Shown one piece after another: positions 7,192 through 13,785 of a stretch of DNA of 29,958 nucleotides. The translations under genes and the position numbers were made by a program. Positions within the stretch are counted from its first letter, which is position 1, and each line of letters opens with the position of its first letter. Source of the stretch: JBOICV01 sp050740255 (GTDB lineage: Bacteria > Pseudomonadota > Gammaproteobacteria > Nevskiales > JBOICV01); NCBI GenBank assembly GCA_050740255.1, contig JBOICV010000104.1, forward strand, positions 1 to 29,958, written 5' to 3'. Below the pieces are notes generated by a model. The model saw only the letters and a list, made by a program, of their open reading frames with translations, was not told the DNA's origin and did not search any database.

Positions 7192-8649
7192 ATGAAACAA
7201 CTCAGTGGTCTGGACACTGTTTTCCTGAACCTGGAAACCCATGCCTGCCCGATGCATGTCGGCGGTCTGGCCTTGCTCGATGTCTCCACCATGCCGGGAG
7301 GCTTTACCTTTCAGAAAGTGTTCGAACACGTTCAGGAGCGACTGCACCTGCTGCCGCCCTTCCGCCGCCGGCTGGTGACCACGCCGCTGGGTCTTGATCA
7401 GCCTTATTGGATCGAAGATCCCGATTTCGAACTGGAAAACCATGTGCGCCGGCGCGGCCTGCCCGGTCGGGGCGGTCATCGCGAGCTGCGCGATCTCGTC
7501 TGCGACGTGATGAGCGTTCCGCTGGATCGCTCACGCCCGCTGTGGGAAATCTATGTGATCGAAGGTTTCAAGGACGGCCGCGTGGCGCTGATTACCAAGA
7601 TTCATCACGCCTGCATTGACGGCGTATCGGGCGCCGAGATGATGAGCGTGCTGCTTGACTTGCAGGCGGAACGCAAAGAGATACCGCCGCCGGAAACGCC
7701 CTGGCAGCCGGACCAGGAACCGTCGATGCTGAAGCTGTCCTGGATGACGACCAAGAAAACCCTGGTGCGGCCGCAGGAAGGCATACGGCTGATTCGTGAA
7801 TCCTTCCCCTTGGTGGTTACCGCCGGCAAGGCCTTGCTCGAAGCAAGGCGCAAGGCCAAAGCGCACGCCAGGACGGTTGAAGACGAGGGCGGCCAAAGCA
7901 AGGCTGCGCTGGGCGCGCCGCGCACCCGCTTCAACACCCAGATCACCGGCCGGCGCAGCTATGCCTACGGCACGCTGTCGCTCGATGACATCAAGTTCGT
8001 GAAGAATGCCTTCGGCTGCACGGTGAACGACGTGGTGCTGAATATCAGCGCCGAAGCTCTACGCCGCTATCTGGATGACAAGGGCGAGCTGCCGGAGGCG
8101 CCGCTATACGCCGGTGTACCCGTGTCGGTGCGCAGCGAGGAGCAGAAAGGCAAGGGCGGCAACCAGGTCACGATGGTGCGCACCAATCTGCACACCGAAA
8201 TTGCCGATCCGGTCGAGCGCCTGGCCGCGATCAACCAGCGTATGCAGCAGGTGAAGAAGTCGCAGCAGGCGGTACCGGCCAATCTGCTGCTTGACTGGGT
8301 GGCCCTGCCCGCGCCGGCGCTGATGGCGCAGGCCGCGCGGCTGTATGAGAACTTTGCCATTCAGGATTACTACAACCCGCCGTTCAACGTGGTGATTTCG
8401 AATGTGCCGGGACCGCAAGTGAATTTATATTTCGCCGGCGCGCAGGTGACGGAAAATCATCCAGTGTCCATCCCTTATCACGGGCTCGCGTTCAACATCA
8501 CCGTGATGTCCTACCGCAATCAGATGGACTATGGCCTGACCGCGCACCGCGATACGCTGCCGGATATCGGCTATTTCGCGGAGCTGTTCGAGGAAGCGCT
8601 GGAAGAATTGAAGAAACGCGCGAAGCAGCAGCTTAAAAAAGCGAGCTAA
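7192..8649 (+). CDS. Wax ester synthase / diacylglycerol acyltransferase (WS/DGAT)
   Basis: 485 residues, the normal length for the bacterial WS/DGAT family. It joins an acyl-CoA to a long-chain alcohol (wax ester) or to diacylglycerol, at the inner face of the membrane and on storage granules. The catalytic motif HHACIDG is at residues 138-144. Other conserved stretches are the N-terminal LSGLDTVFLNLE, the PLWEIYVIEG block, NDVVLNISAEALRRYL and the C-terminal NVVISNVPGP and HGLAFNITVMSY. AGGAG stands 6 bases before ATG 7192. A fatty-alcohol-forming reductase (13786-15768) and two AlkBs in the same window fit wax storage from hydrocarbon or fatty acid. The chain-length and acceptor preference cannot be read here. 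Confidence 0.93.
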   Translation: MKQLSGLDTVFLNLETHACPMHVGGLALLDVSTMPGGFTFQKVFEHVQERLHLLPPFRRRLVTTPLGLDQPYWIEDPDFELENHVRRRGLPGRGGHRELRDLVCDVMSVPLDRSRPLWEIYVIEGFKDGRVALITKIHHACIDGVSGAEMMSVLLDLQAERKEIPPPETPWQPDQEPSMLKLSWMTTKKTLVRPQEGIRLIRESFPLVVTAGKALLEARRKAKAHARTVEDEGGQSKAALGAPRTRFNTQITGRRSYAYGTLSLDDIKFVKNAFGCTVNDVVLNISAEALRRYLDDKGELPEAPLYAGVPVSVRSEEQKGKGGNQVTMVRTNLHTEIADPVERLAAINQRMQQVKKSQQAVPANLLLDWVALPAPALMAQAARLYENFAIQDYYNPPFNVVISNVPGPQVNLYFAGAQVTENHPVSIPYHGLAFNITVMSYRNQMDYGLTAHRDTLPDIGYFAELFEEALEELKKRAKQQLKKAS

Positions 8650-8693
8650 GGAATCGCGACCTACAGCAGGAGCGACCCTGGTCGCGATTCCTT
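8648..8693. terminator. REP-like hairpin shared as terminator between convergent genes
   Basis: Perfect 13-bp arms AAGGAATCGCGAC (8648-8660) and GTCGCGATTCCTT (8681-8693). The loop (CTACAGCAGGAGCGACCCTG) resembles the TGTAGGAGCGAC-type REP repeats of gammaproteobacteria. The arms overlap both stop codons, of the WS/DGAT gene and of the Nudix gene. No long U-run is present, so its terminator role is inferred. Confidence 0.7.
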
Positions 8694-9282
8694 AAATGTT
8701 TTTGCGGTAAATCCGGATCAGCTCGCGCAGCATGATCAGCGTGAGCCCCCAGATGCGCCGGCCTTCGTAGTCGTAACACGGCAGCCGCCAGGTCACGCCG
8801 AGCTGTTTCCAGCGCATTTGTTTGCGATTCGCCGGATTGGCGAGAAAACTCAGCGGCACCCATAGCGCTTCCACGCCCTCGCGATTGACCTTGAGTTCGC
8901 AAGGCTGCGCGCAGTGGAAGACGTAGGGCGAGACAATCATCGGCGTGGGCCGCTCATGCCGGCGTGTCACCACATCGGACAGTCGGGAGAGGTAATCACT
9001 TTCTTCAAGTCGTAATCCCACCTCTTCCAGGGTTTCCCGCAGCGCGGTGGCGCGCGGATGTGCGTCCTCGCGCTGCACGCGCCCACCGGGAAACGACATG
9101 TGACCCGACCAGGGGTCACCCTTGCGGGTCGCGCGCCGCATCAGCAGTACGGAAAGCTCGGGCGTGACCGGCGATTCGGCCAGCACCACCGCGACCGCTG
9201 CGCGTGTAAGCCAGCGGCGGCCCGGCAACAGACGCGCGCGGCGTACGGCCAGCGTCGCCGCAAGTTCGGTGAGCTGGGTCAC
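8692..9282 (-). CDS. Nudix hydrolase, CoA pyrophosphatase-like (NudL type)
   Basis: 196 residues with a complete Nudix box, G-x5-E-x7-REUxEExGU: GGRVQREDAHPRATALRETL followed by EEVGL. Before it stands LLMRRATRKGDPWSGHMSFPGG, which resembles the CoA-specific UPF0035 motif upstream of the box in NudL-type enzymes that split CoA or acyl-CoA to phosphopantetheine and ADP. The C-terminus (TWRLPCYDYEGRRIWGLTLIML) also fits this subgroup. The start is GTG 9282, overlapping the SDR stop as GTGA, so the two genes are translationally coupled. CoA turnover would suit a lipid-storing cell; substrate is inferred. Confidence 0.85.
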   Translation of the reverse strand: MTQLTELAATLAVRRARLLPGRRWLTRAAVAVVLAESPVTPELSVLLMRRATRKGDPWSGHMSFPGGRVQREDAHPRATALRETLEEVGLRLEESDYLSRLSDVVTRRHERPTPMIVSPYVFHCAQPCELKVNREGVEALWVPLSFLANPANRKQMRWKQLGVTWRLPCYDYEGRRIWGLTLIMLRELIRIYRKNI

Positions 9283-10094
9283 GCCGCCTTGCTGGCGGGC
9301 GGCTTCATGAACATTCCGCTGACCCGCGCCACCATCCAGCGCGGCGAGAAGCGGCCGGACTGGGCCAGCAGCCAGTTCAACCAGCCATTGATGATGTAGT
9401 GCTTGCGCCGCTCGAGCGCGCGCAGCGACTGCGCCACCACTTGCTCGGAGGTCATCATGGTCGCGGAGAACAGGCCGATCTTCTTGATCTCATCACTCTT
9501 GGTGGCCTCGAAGAAGCCGGTGCGCGTCGCACCGGGGCATACGCATAAAACATGCACCCCACGGCCCCGATACTCGGCCCAGAGGGCTTCGGAGAAAGAC
9601 AGCACAAAGGCTTTTGTCGCGCCGTAAGTGGCGAAGTAAGGATCAGGCTGGAACGCGGCGCCGGAGGCGATGTTGATGACGGTGCCGCCGCCGCGCGCGA
9701 GCATCTCCGGAATATAGGTGTGGGACAACTCGACCAGTGCGGTGACATTGACCTGAATCATCTCGCTCTCATGCTTCGGGTCAATTGTCTCGAACTGGCC
9801 GAAACTGCCGAAGCCGGCGTTGTTAAGCAGCAGATCCACTTTCAGGGCCTTGGCCTTGGCGGCTGCGTACAACGCCGCGGCGGCGCCGGGCTTGCTCAGG
9901 TCGCTGGGTATCACGTCCGCTTTGATGCCGTGCGCTCGAGCCAGCTCTTCCGCCAGGCCACGCAATTTCCCCTCGCTGCGTGCCACCAGAATCAGGTTCA
10001 TGCCTTTGGCGGCAAGCTGGCGCGCAAAAACTTCGCCGATGCCGCCACTGGCGCCGGTGATCAGCGCGGTTTTTCCACGGTAGCTATAGCTCAT
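9279..10094 (-). CDS. Short-chain dehydrogenase/reductase (classical SDR)
   Basis: 271 residues. The Rossmann cofactor motif TGASGGIG is near residues 12-19, NNAG near 90, the active-site Ser in NIASGAA and the catalytic YGATK (Y-x3-K) follow at the usual distances, then CPGATRTGF. A C-terminal extension (YIINGWLNWLLAQSGRFSPRWMVARVSGMFMK) is hydrophobic and may touch the membrane. I chose ATG 10094 (MSYSYRGK) because AAGGGGG stands just upstream and the Rossmann strand begins at once; a frame to 10136 adds a poor leader. It resembles DltE/YqjQ-type oxidoreductases; the substrate is unknown. It is first gene of a two-gene operon with the Nudix gene. Confidence 0.87.
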   Translation of the reverse strand: MSYSYRGKTALITGASGGIGEVFARQLAAKGMNLILVARSEGKLRGLAEELARAHGIKADVIPSDLSKPGAAAALYAAAKAKALKVDLLLNNAGFGSFGQFETIDPKHESEMIQVNVTALVELSHTYIPEMLARGGGTVINIASGAAFQPDPYFATYGATKAFVLSFSEALWAEYRGRGVHVLCVCPGATRTGFFEATKSDEIKKIGLFSATMMTSEQVVAQSLRALERRKHYIINGWLNWLLAQSGRFSPRWMVARVSGMFMKPPASKAA

Positions 10095-10114
10095 GGTGAC
10101 CCCCTTAGATATTG

Positions 10115-10144
10115 GCTGAAAAGTGCCTTCTGCCACTTTTCAGC
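10115..10144. promoter_or_regulatory. Perfect 11-bp inverted repeat between divergent SDR and aroG genes
   Basis: GCTGAAAAGTG (10115-10125) and CACTTTTCAGC (10134-10144) are exact reverse complements with an 8-base spacer. It lies 20 bases upstream of the SDR start and 100 bases upstream of the aroG start. No U-run follows on either strand, so an operator or a leader hairpin is more likely than a terminator. No regulator can be named. Confidence 0.55.
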
Positions 10145-10243
10145 GCCTCCTGCGCCAAGCGCGAAAGTCTAGCATCGCTTAATGGTCGTAGAAGGTTTTC
10201 TGCTAGCATGCACGCCCTGTTTTCCTATGCTTTCAACGGTTTT

Positions 10244-11311
10244 ATGCAGTACCAAACGGACAACCTGCGCATTCGCGGCATGCAGGAAGTCGCCCCCCCG
10301 GAACAGGTGGCGGCGGAACTGCCGATCAGCGAGGCCGCAGCGCGCACGACTTATGAGACACGCCAGCAGATCAAGAACATCCTGCAGGGCCGTGACGACC
10401 GCCTGCTGATGGTGATCGGCCCCTGCTCGATTCACGACCCGGTGGCCGCGCTCGATTACGCCGGCCGTCTGGCGCAGTTGCGCAAGGAACAGCAGGACCG
10501 ACTGCTGATTGTGATGCGCGTGTATTTCGAGAAGCCGCGCACGACTGTCGGCTGGAAGGGCCTGATCAATGATCCCGACCTGAACGACAGCTTTCAGATC
10601 GACAAGGGCATTCGGGTGGCGCGCAAGCTGCTGCTCGACCTGAATGAGCAAGGCATGCCCGCCGGCGTGGAGTTTCTCGATTTGATCACGCCGCAATACC
10701 TCGCAGATCTGGTGAGCTGGGGCGCGATCGGCGCGCGCACCACCGAGTCGCAGTCGCACCGCGAACTCGCCTCCGGCCTGTCCTGCCCGGTCGGCTTCAA
10801 GAACGGCACCGGCGGCACCATCAAGATCGCGGTGGAAGCGGTCGCGGCCGCGCAGCGCCCGCATCACTTTCTGTCCGTGACCAAGGCCGGCCACGCCGCC
10901 ATATTCAAGACCGCCGGCAACGAGGACACGCACATCATCCTGCGCGGCGGCAATTCCGGCCCCAATTACGACGCCAAGAGCGTCGCGCACGCCTGCGAGC
11001 TGTTGGTGAAATCCGAGCTGCGCCCGCAGGTGATGGTGGACTTATCCCACGCCAATAGTCATAAGCAGCACAAGCGCCAGCTCGACAGCGGCCGCGATGT
11101 CGCCGGGCAGATCGCCGGCGGCAGCGACTGCGTGTTCGGCGTGATGATTGAATCGCACCTGATCGAAGGCCGCCAGGACGTGATTCCTGAAACACCGCTC
11201 ATCTATGGTCAGAGCATCACCGACGCCTGCCTGGGCTGGGACGACTCGGTGTTACTCGTGCAGGAACTCGCAGCGGCGGTCGCGCAGCGGCGCCAGAAAC
11301 CGGCGGCTTAG
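10244..11311 (+). CDS. aroG: 3-deoxy-7-phosphoheptulonate (DAHP) synthase, AroG type
   Basis: Condenses phosphoenolpyruvate and erythrose 4-phosphate, the first step of the shikimate pathway, in the cytoplasm. 355 residues from ATG 10244, matching class I-alpha enzymes of about 350. Conserved blocks are IGPCSIHDP, MRVYFEKPRTTVGWKGLINDP, GAIGARTTESQSHRELASGLSCPVGFKNGT, HIILRGGNSGPNY, VDLSHANSHKQ and SITDACLGWDD. I chose 10244 because MQYQTDNLRIRG lines up with the N-terminus of E. coli AroG; earlier in-frame ATGs at 10208 and 10112 give non-conserved leaders, though none of the starts has a strong ribosome site. It reads closer to AroG (Phe-sensitive) than to AroF, but the inhibitor is an inference. 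Confidence 0.95.
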   Translation: MQYQTDNLRIRGMQEVAPPEQVAAELPISEAAARTTYETRQQIKNILQGRDDRLLMVIGPCSIHDPVAALDYAGRLAQLRKEQQDRLLIVMRVYFEKPRTTVGWKGLINDPDLNDSFQIDKGIRVARKLLLDLNEQGMPAGVEFLDLITPQYLADLVSWGAIGARTTESQSHRELASGLSCPVGFKNGTGGTIKIAVEAVAAAQRPHHFLSVTKAGHAAIFKTAGNEDTHIILRGGNSGPNYDAKSVAHACELLVKSELRPQVMVDLSHANSHKQHKRQLDSGRDVAGQIAGGSDCVFGVMIESHLIEGRQDVIPETPLIYGQSITDACLGWDDSVLLVQELAAAVAQRRQKPAA

Positions 11312-11326
11312 CGCCACCAAACGATT

Positions 11327-11437
11327 GCCTCTCCCCTCGCGGGAGAGGCCGCCGCGGCAGCGGCGGGTGAGGGGGCGCGGCGCAGCCGCGTGAGTACTAC
11401 CCCTCACCCTAACCCTCTCCCCGCAAGCGGGGAGAGG
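11327..11437. repeat. Composite palindromic repeat block after aroG
   Basis: Hairpin one has arms GCCTCTCCC (11327-11335) and GGGAGAGGC (11341-11349). Hairpin two has arms CCTCTCCCCGC (11414-11424) and GCGGGGAGAGG (11427-11437). Between them, GGGTGAGGGG and CCCCTCACCC form an outer pair. This dispersed family is related to the units inside icmF. It lies between the convergent aroG and AHSA1 genes and may also serve as a transcript end. Confidence 0.8.
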
Positions 11438-11444
11438 CGACCTC

Positions 11445-11978
11445 TTAAGCGCCGAAGCGCTGCTGATACTCCGCCTCCAGCCGCGTGTGGGTTGACCAGA
11501 AGGGCCGTGGTTCCCGGCCGTTAAGCTGGTCTTCAAGAATCCCCAGATGCGAATGCCAGCCGCCGGAGACGCCGAGCATTGCCTTGCGATCGGCGAGGCG
11601 GCGGTGGGTCAGCACCAGCAACACGTCCTTACCGCGCGGGCTCAGTTCAAAAGTCACTTCCGAATCCGGCGCGGGCGGCTCCTCGCCCCAGGTGAAGCTC
11701 AACAGGCGTGGCGGCTCGCAACGCGTGATGCGCCCGTCGGTGCGCAGGCCCTCGTATTGCTTGTACTTCTCCGGCGTGGCCTTGTCGGCCGAAAGATCGG
11801 TGTTGCGAAACACGAACTCAAGCTTACCGCCCGCGCGCAACTCCATGTCGCCGGCGGCGAACCACTTGCCGCGCTTGTCCGACTCCGTCAGATAAGCCCA
11901 GACGCGCTCAATCGGGCCGGGCAGAACGCGCTCGAAGCGAACCGTGCCGGTTTCCAGTACCACGCCATAGTCATTCAT
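11445..11978 (-). CDS. SRPBCC/AHSA1-domain protein
   Basis: 177 residues of the START-like AHSA1 fold, which forms a hydrophobic ligand cavity. Seen: FERVLPGPIERVWAYLTESDKRGKWFA at the N-terminus, RAGGKLEFVFRN, the central LLSFTWGE strand and the C-terminal helix GGWHSHLGILEDQLNG. The ligand is unknown. The start ATG 11978 overlaps the stop of the upstream ArsR gene (ATGA) and has AGGAGT within the ArsR coding end. ArsR-AHSA1 pairs of this kind are common in proteobacteria; the AHSA1 partner is regulated by the ArsR protein. Confidence 0.87.
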   Translation of the reverse strand: MNDYGVVLETGTVRFERVLPGPIERVWAYLTESDKRGKWFAAGDMELRAGGKLEFVFRNTDLSADKATPEKYKQYEGLRTDGRITRCEPPRLLSFTWGEEPPAPDSEVTFELSPRGKDVLLVLTHRRLADRKAMLGVSGGWHSHLGILEDQLNGREPRPFWSTHTRLEAEYQQRFGA

Positions 11979-12331
11979 CGCGTACTCCTGTGTTTTGGGT
12001 TCCGTTCAGGTTTGCGCAACTCGCGCGCGAGCGCATCCAAGCGGTCAGTCCAGAAACGCTGGTAGAAACTCAGCCATTTATCGGCCGCGAGCAGCGGCGC
12101 CGATTCGAGCCGGCAAATATGCCTGCGGCCCCGCACCTCGCGGCGCACCAGCCCGGCCCGCTCCAGTGCCTTGATGTGCTTCGAAGCCGCCGCCAAGCTC
12201 ATCCGGAAAGGTGCGGCCAACTCACCCACGCTGTGCTCCTGCCGGGCGAGCTGGCGCAGCATCGCGCGGCGCGTCGGATCAGCGAGCGCCTGAAATACGC
12301 CATCAAGCCGTGCGGATAATTGTTCAACCAT
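11975..12331 (-). CDS. ArsR/SmtB-family transcriptional regulator
   Basis: 118 residues from ATG 12331 (MVEQLSARLDG). Winged helix: FQALADPTRRAMLRQLARQEHSVGELA, then the recognition helix SLAAASKHIKALERAGLVRREVRGR and the wing. No Cys metal site is visible, so it is the non-metal AHSA1-linked ArsR type. A longer frame to 12367 would place the start within a second operator. The chosen ATG lies inside palindrome 12323-12340, so bound protein would cover its own start, arguing for autorepression. It is the first gene of a two-gene operon with the AHSA1 protein. Confidence 0.88.
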   Translation of the reverse strand: MVEQLSARLDGVFQALADPTRRAMLRQLARQEHSVGELAAPFRMSLAAASKHIKALERAGLVRREVRGRRHICRLESAPLLAADKWLSFYQRFWTDRLDALARELRKPERNPKHRSTR

Positions 12332-12340
12332 GTGGTTGAA
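12323..12340. promoter_or_regulatory. ArsR operator 1 (overlaps its own start codon)
   Basis: TTCAACCATGTGGTTGAA is a perfect palindrome with 8-base arms around a TG centre. The ATG of the arsR gene (12329-12331 on the minus strand) is part of it. Confidence 0.75.
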
Positions 12341-12362
12341 TATAGTTGCCGCCAGAACAATT

Positions 12363-12380
12363 GTCAACCATCTGGTTAAA
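12363..12380. promoter_or_regulatory. ArsR operator 2
   Basis: GTCAACCATCTGGTTAAA repeats the operator 1 pattern (TCAACCA-N2-TGGTT) with minor mismatch. The two centres are 40 bases apart, close to four helical turns, so two dimers could bind one DNA face. It lies where the arsR promoter is expected. Confidence 0.7.
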
Positions 12381-12411
12381 TGAATAGCGGGAACAGCGGC
12401 GCTTGGCCCCG

Positions 12412-13725
12412 CTAGGTTTGCGGAGCGCTTGCCCGGCTCGCGAACAAGGGGATTGTTCCCGGGAAACCATGCAGCTCAATCGGCTCGCCGCTGGTGAAAT
12501 CGCCCGCTGCGGCCATGCGCACGGTTGGTTCAGCGGCCAGAATCTCGCCGTCCACCGCACGCTCGCACAGCCTTGAGGCGAGATTCACCGCGGCGCCGAC
12601 GGCGGTGTACTCGAGCCGCGAGGTGGAGTTGATCACGCCGACCGTAACGAGGCCGCTGGCCACCCCCAAGCCGACACCGAGCCGCTGCTGCGAATCGCTC
12701 CAGCGGGCGGTCAGCGCGCTGATGCTTGCGCGCAGGCGGCGCGCCAGCTCGAGACCTTTGGCGGCATGATCGGCTTGCGCCAACGGCGCACCAACCAGCA
12801 GCAACACACCGTCGCCGGCGAAATCCTTGATGGTGGCGCCGAACTCCGCAGCCGCTTCGCCGGCCGCGTCGTAATATTCCCGCAGCAGCTCGACCACCTC
12901 GCCGGAAGCATGCGCCTGCGCGTAAGCCGTGAAACCGCGCAGGTCGCAGCAGACTATCGTGATCTCCGCCTGCTGATGCTGGATGGTCTGCAGCAGGCCG
13001 CGGTCGCGCACGAGCTGCGCCACCTGCGGCGACAGAAAACGCGACATGAATTCGCCGCGCTGGCCCTGCAGCACGTGGTACTGGACGGCGCCGACGAGGA
13101 AGATCGTCTCGCCGACGGCGACCGATGCGGCGGCGGCTTCATGCGGCAGCGCCAGCGACAACAGGAAGAAAGGCCCCGCCAGCCACGCCGCCAGCACGCG
13201 CGCCCGTTCGGGCCGGTCCGGCCGGCGTTTGAGCAGTAACTGCAGGCCCATGCCCGCGTTCGCAAATACGACCACCGTGGGCGCGGCAAACAGCCAGAAG
13301 CCAGGCTGTGCGAGATCGTCCAGATGCTCGACGGCGCCCAGAAAATCACGCTGATGGGTGTCCGGGAACAGCAGGGTAAGCACGCCGTATACCACCGCCG
13401 CCGCCTGCGCCAGACGCAGGCCGTAGTCCGCAAAGCGCACGTCGAGCTTGCCGGCCGGCACGGTCCGGCGTACACGCAGAATCCACTCCAGAAACGCGAT
13501 CATTGCGACGCTGTGGCCAAGCCCGAACAGGCCTGCGTACCACGGCACTTGCCCGCCGCGATGCGGCTCTATCAGCGGTACGCCGAGCCCGAAAGACAGG
13601 GCCAGCGCGGCGAAGGCCAGTGCGAGTACGCGGCTGGTCGGCGAGGCGCGGTCGGCGCCATAGAAAGCCGCCGCCATGCCCAGCGCCATCACCGAGGCGA
13701 TCGTGCTGGGCAGGTACTCCGTCAT
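12412..13725 (-). CDS. Membrane-bound class III adenylate/guanylate cyclase
   Basis: 437 residues. Seven predicted membrane helices fill residues about 5-230, followed by a short coil and a class III cyclase domain: ITIVCCDLRGFTAYAQ (metal Asp), TIKDFAGDGVLLLVG (second metal Asp and nearby Lys) and EYTAVGAAVNLASRLCE (Asn and Arg of the transition-state site). Both metal Asp residues and the N-x3-R pair are present, so it should be active. cAMP or cGMP cannot be told apart with confidence. The membrane half has no motif that I recognise as a sensor domain. It is a single gene with no obvious effector next to it. Confidence 0.88.
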   Translation of the reverse strand: MTEYLPSTIASVMALGMAAAFYGADRASPTSRVLALAFAALALSFGLGVPLIEPHRGGQVPWYAGLFGLGHSVAMIAFLEWILRVRRTVPAGKLDVRFADYGLRLAQAAAVVYGVLTLLFPDTHQRDFLGAVEHLDDLAQPGFWLFAAPTVVVFANAGMGLQLLLKRRPDRPERARVLAAWLAGPFFLLSLALPHEAAAASVAVGETIFLVGAVQYHVLQGQRGEFMSRFLSPQVAQLVRDRGLLQTIQHQQAEITIVCCDLRGFTAYAQAHASGEVVELLREYYDAAGEAAAEFGATIKDFAGDGVLLLVGAPLAQADHAAKGLELARRLRASISALTARWSDSQQRLGVGLGVASGLVTVGVINSTSRLEYTAVGAAVNLASRLCERAVDGEILAAEPTVRMAAAGDFTSGEPIELHGFPGTIPLFASRASAPQT

Positions 13726-13785
13726 GTCTTTTCCATGCGGCAGGCTAGGCTGCGCAGATGCCTCGCGCTGCGCGAGTTTGCCTGA

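Noticed and set aside
11327..11437. Possible CRISPR-like array
   Set aside because: The repeats are palindromes with irregular spacing and no unique spacers.
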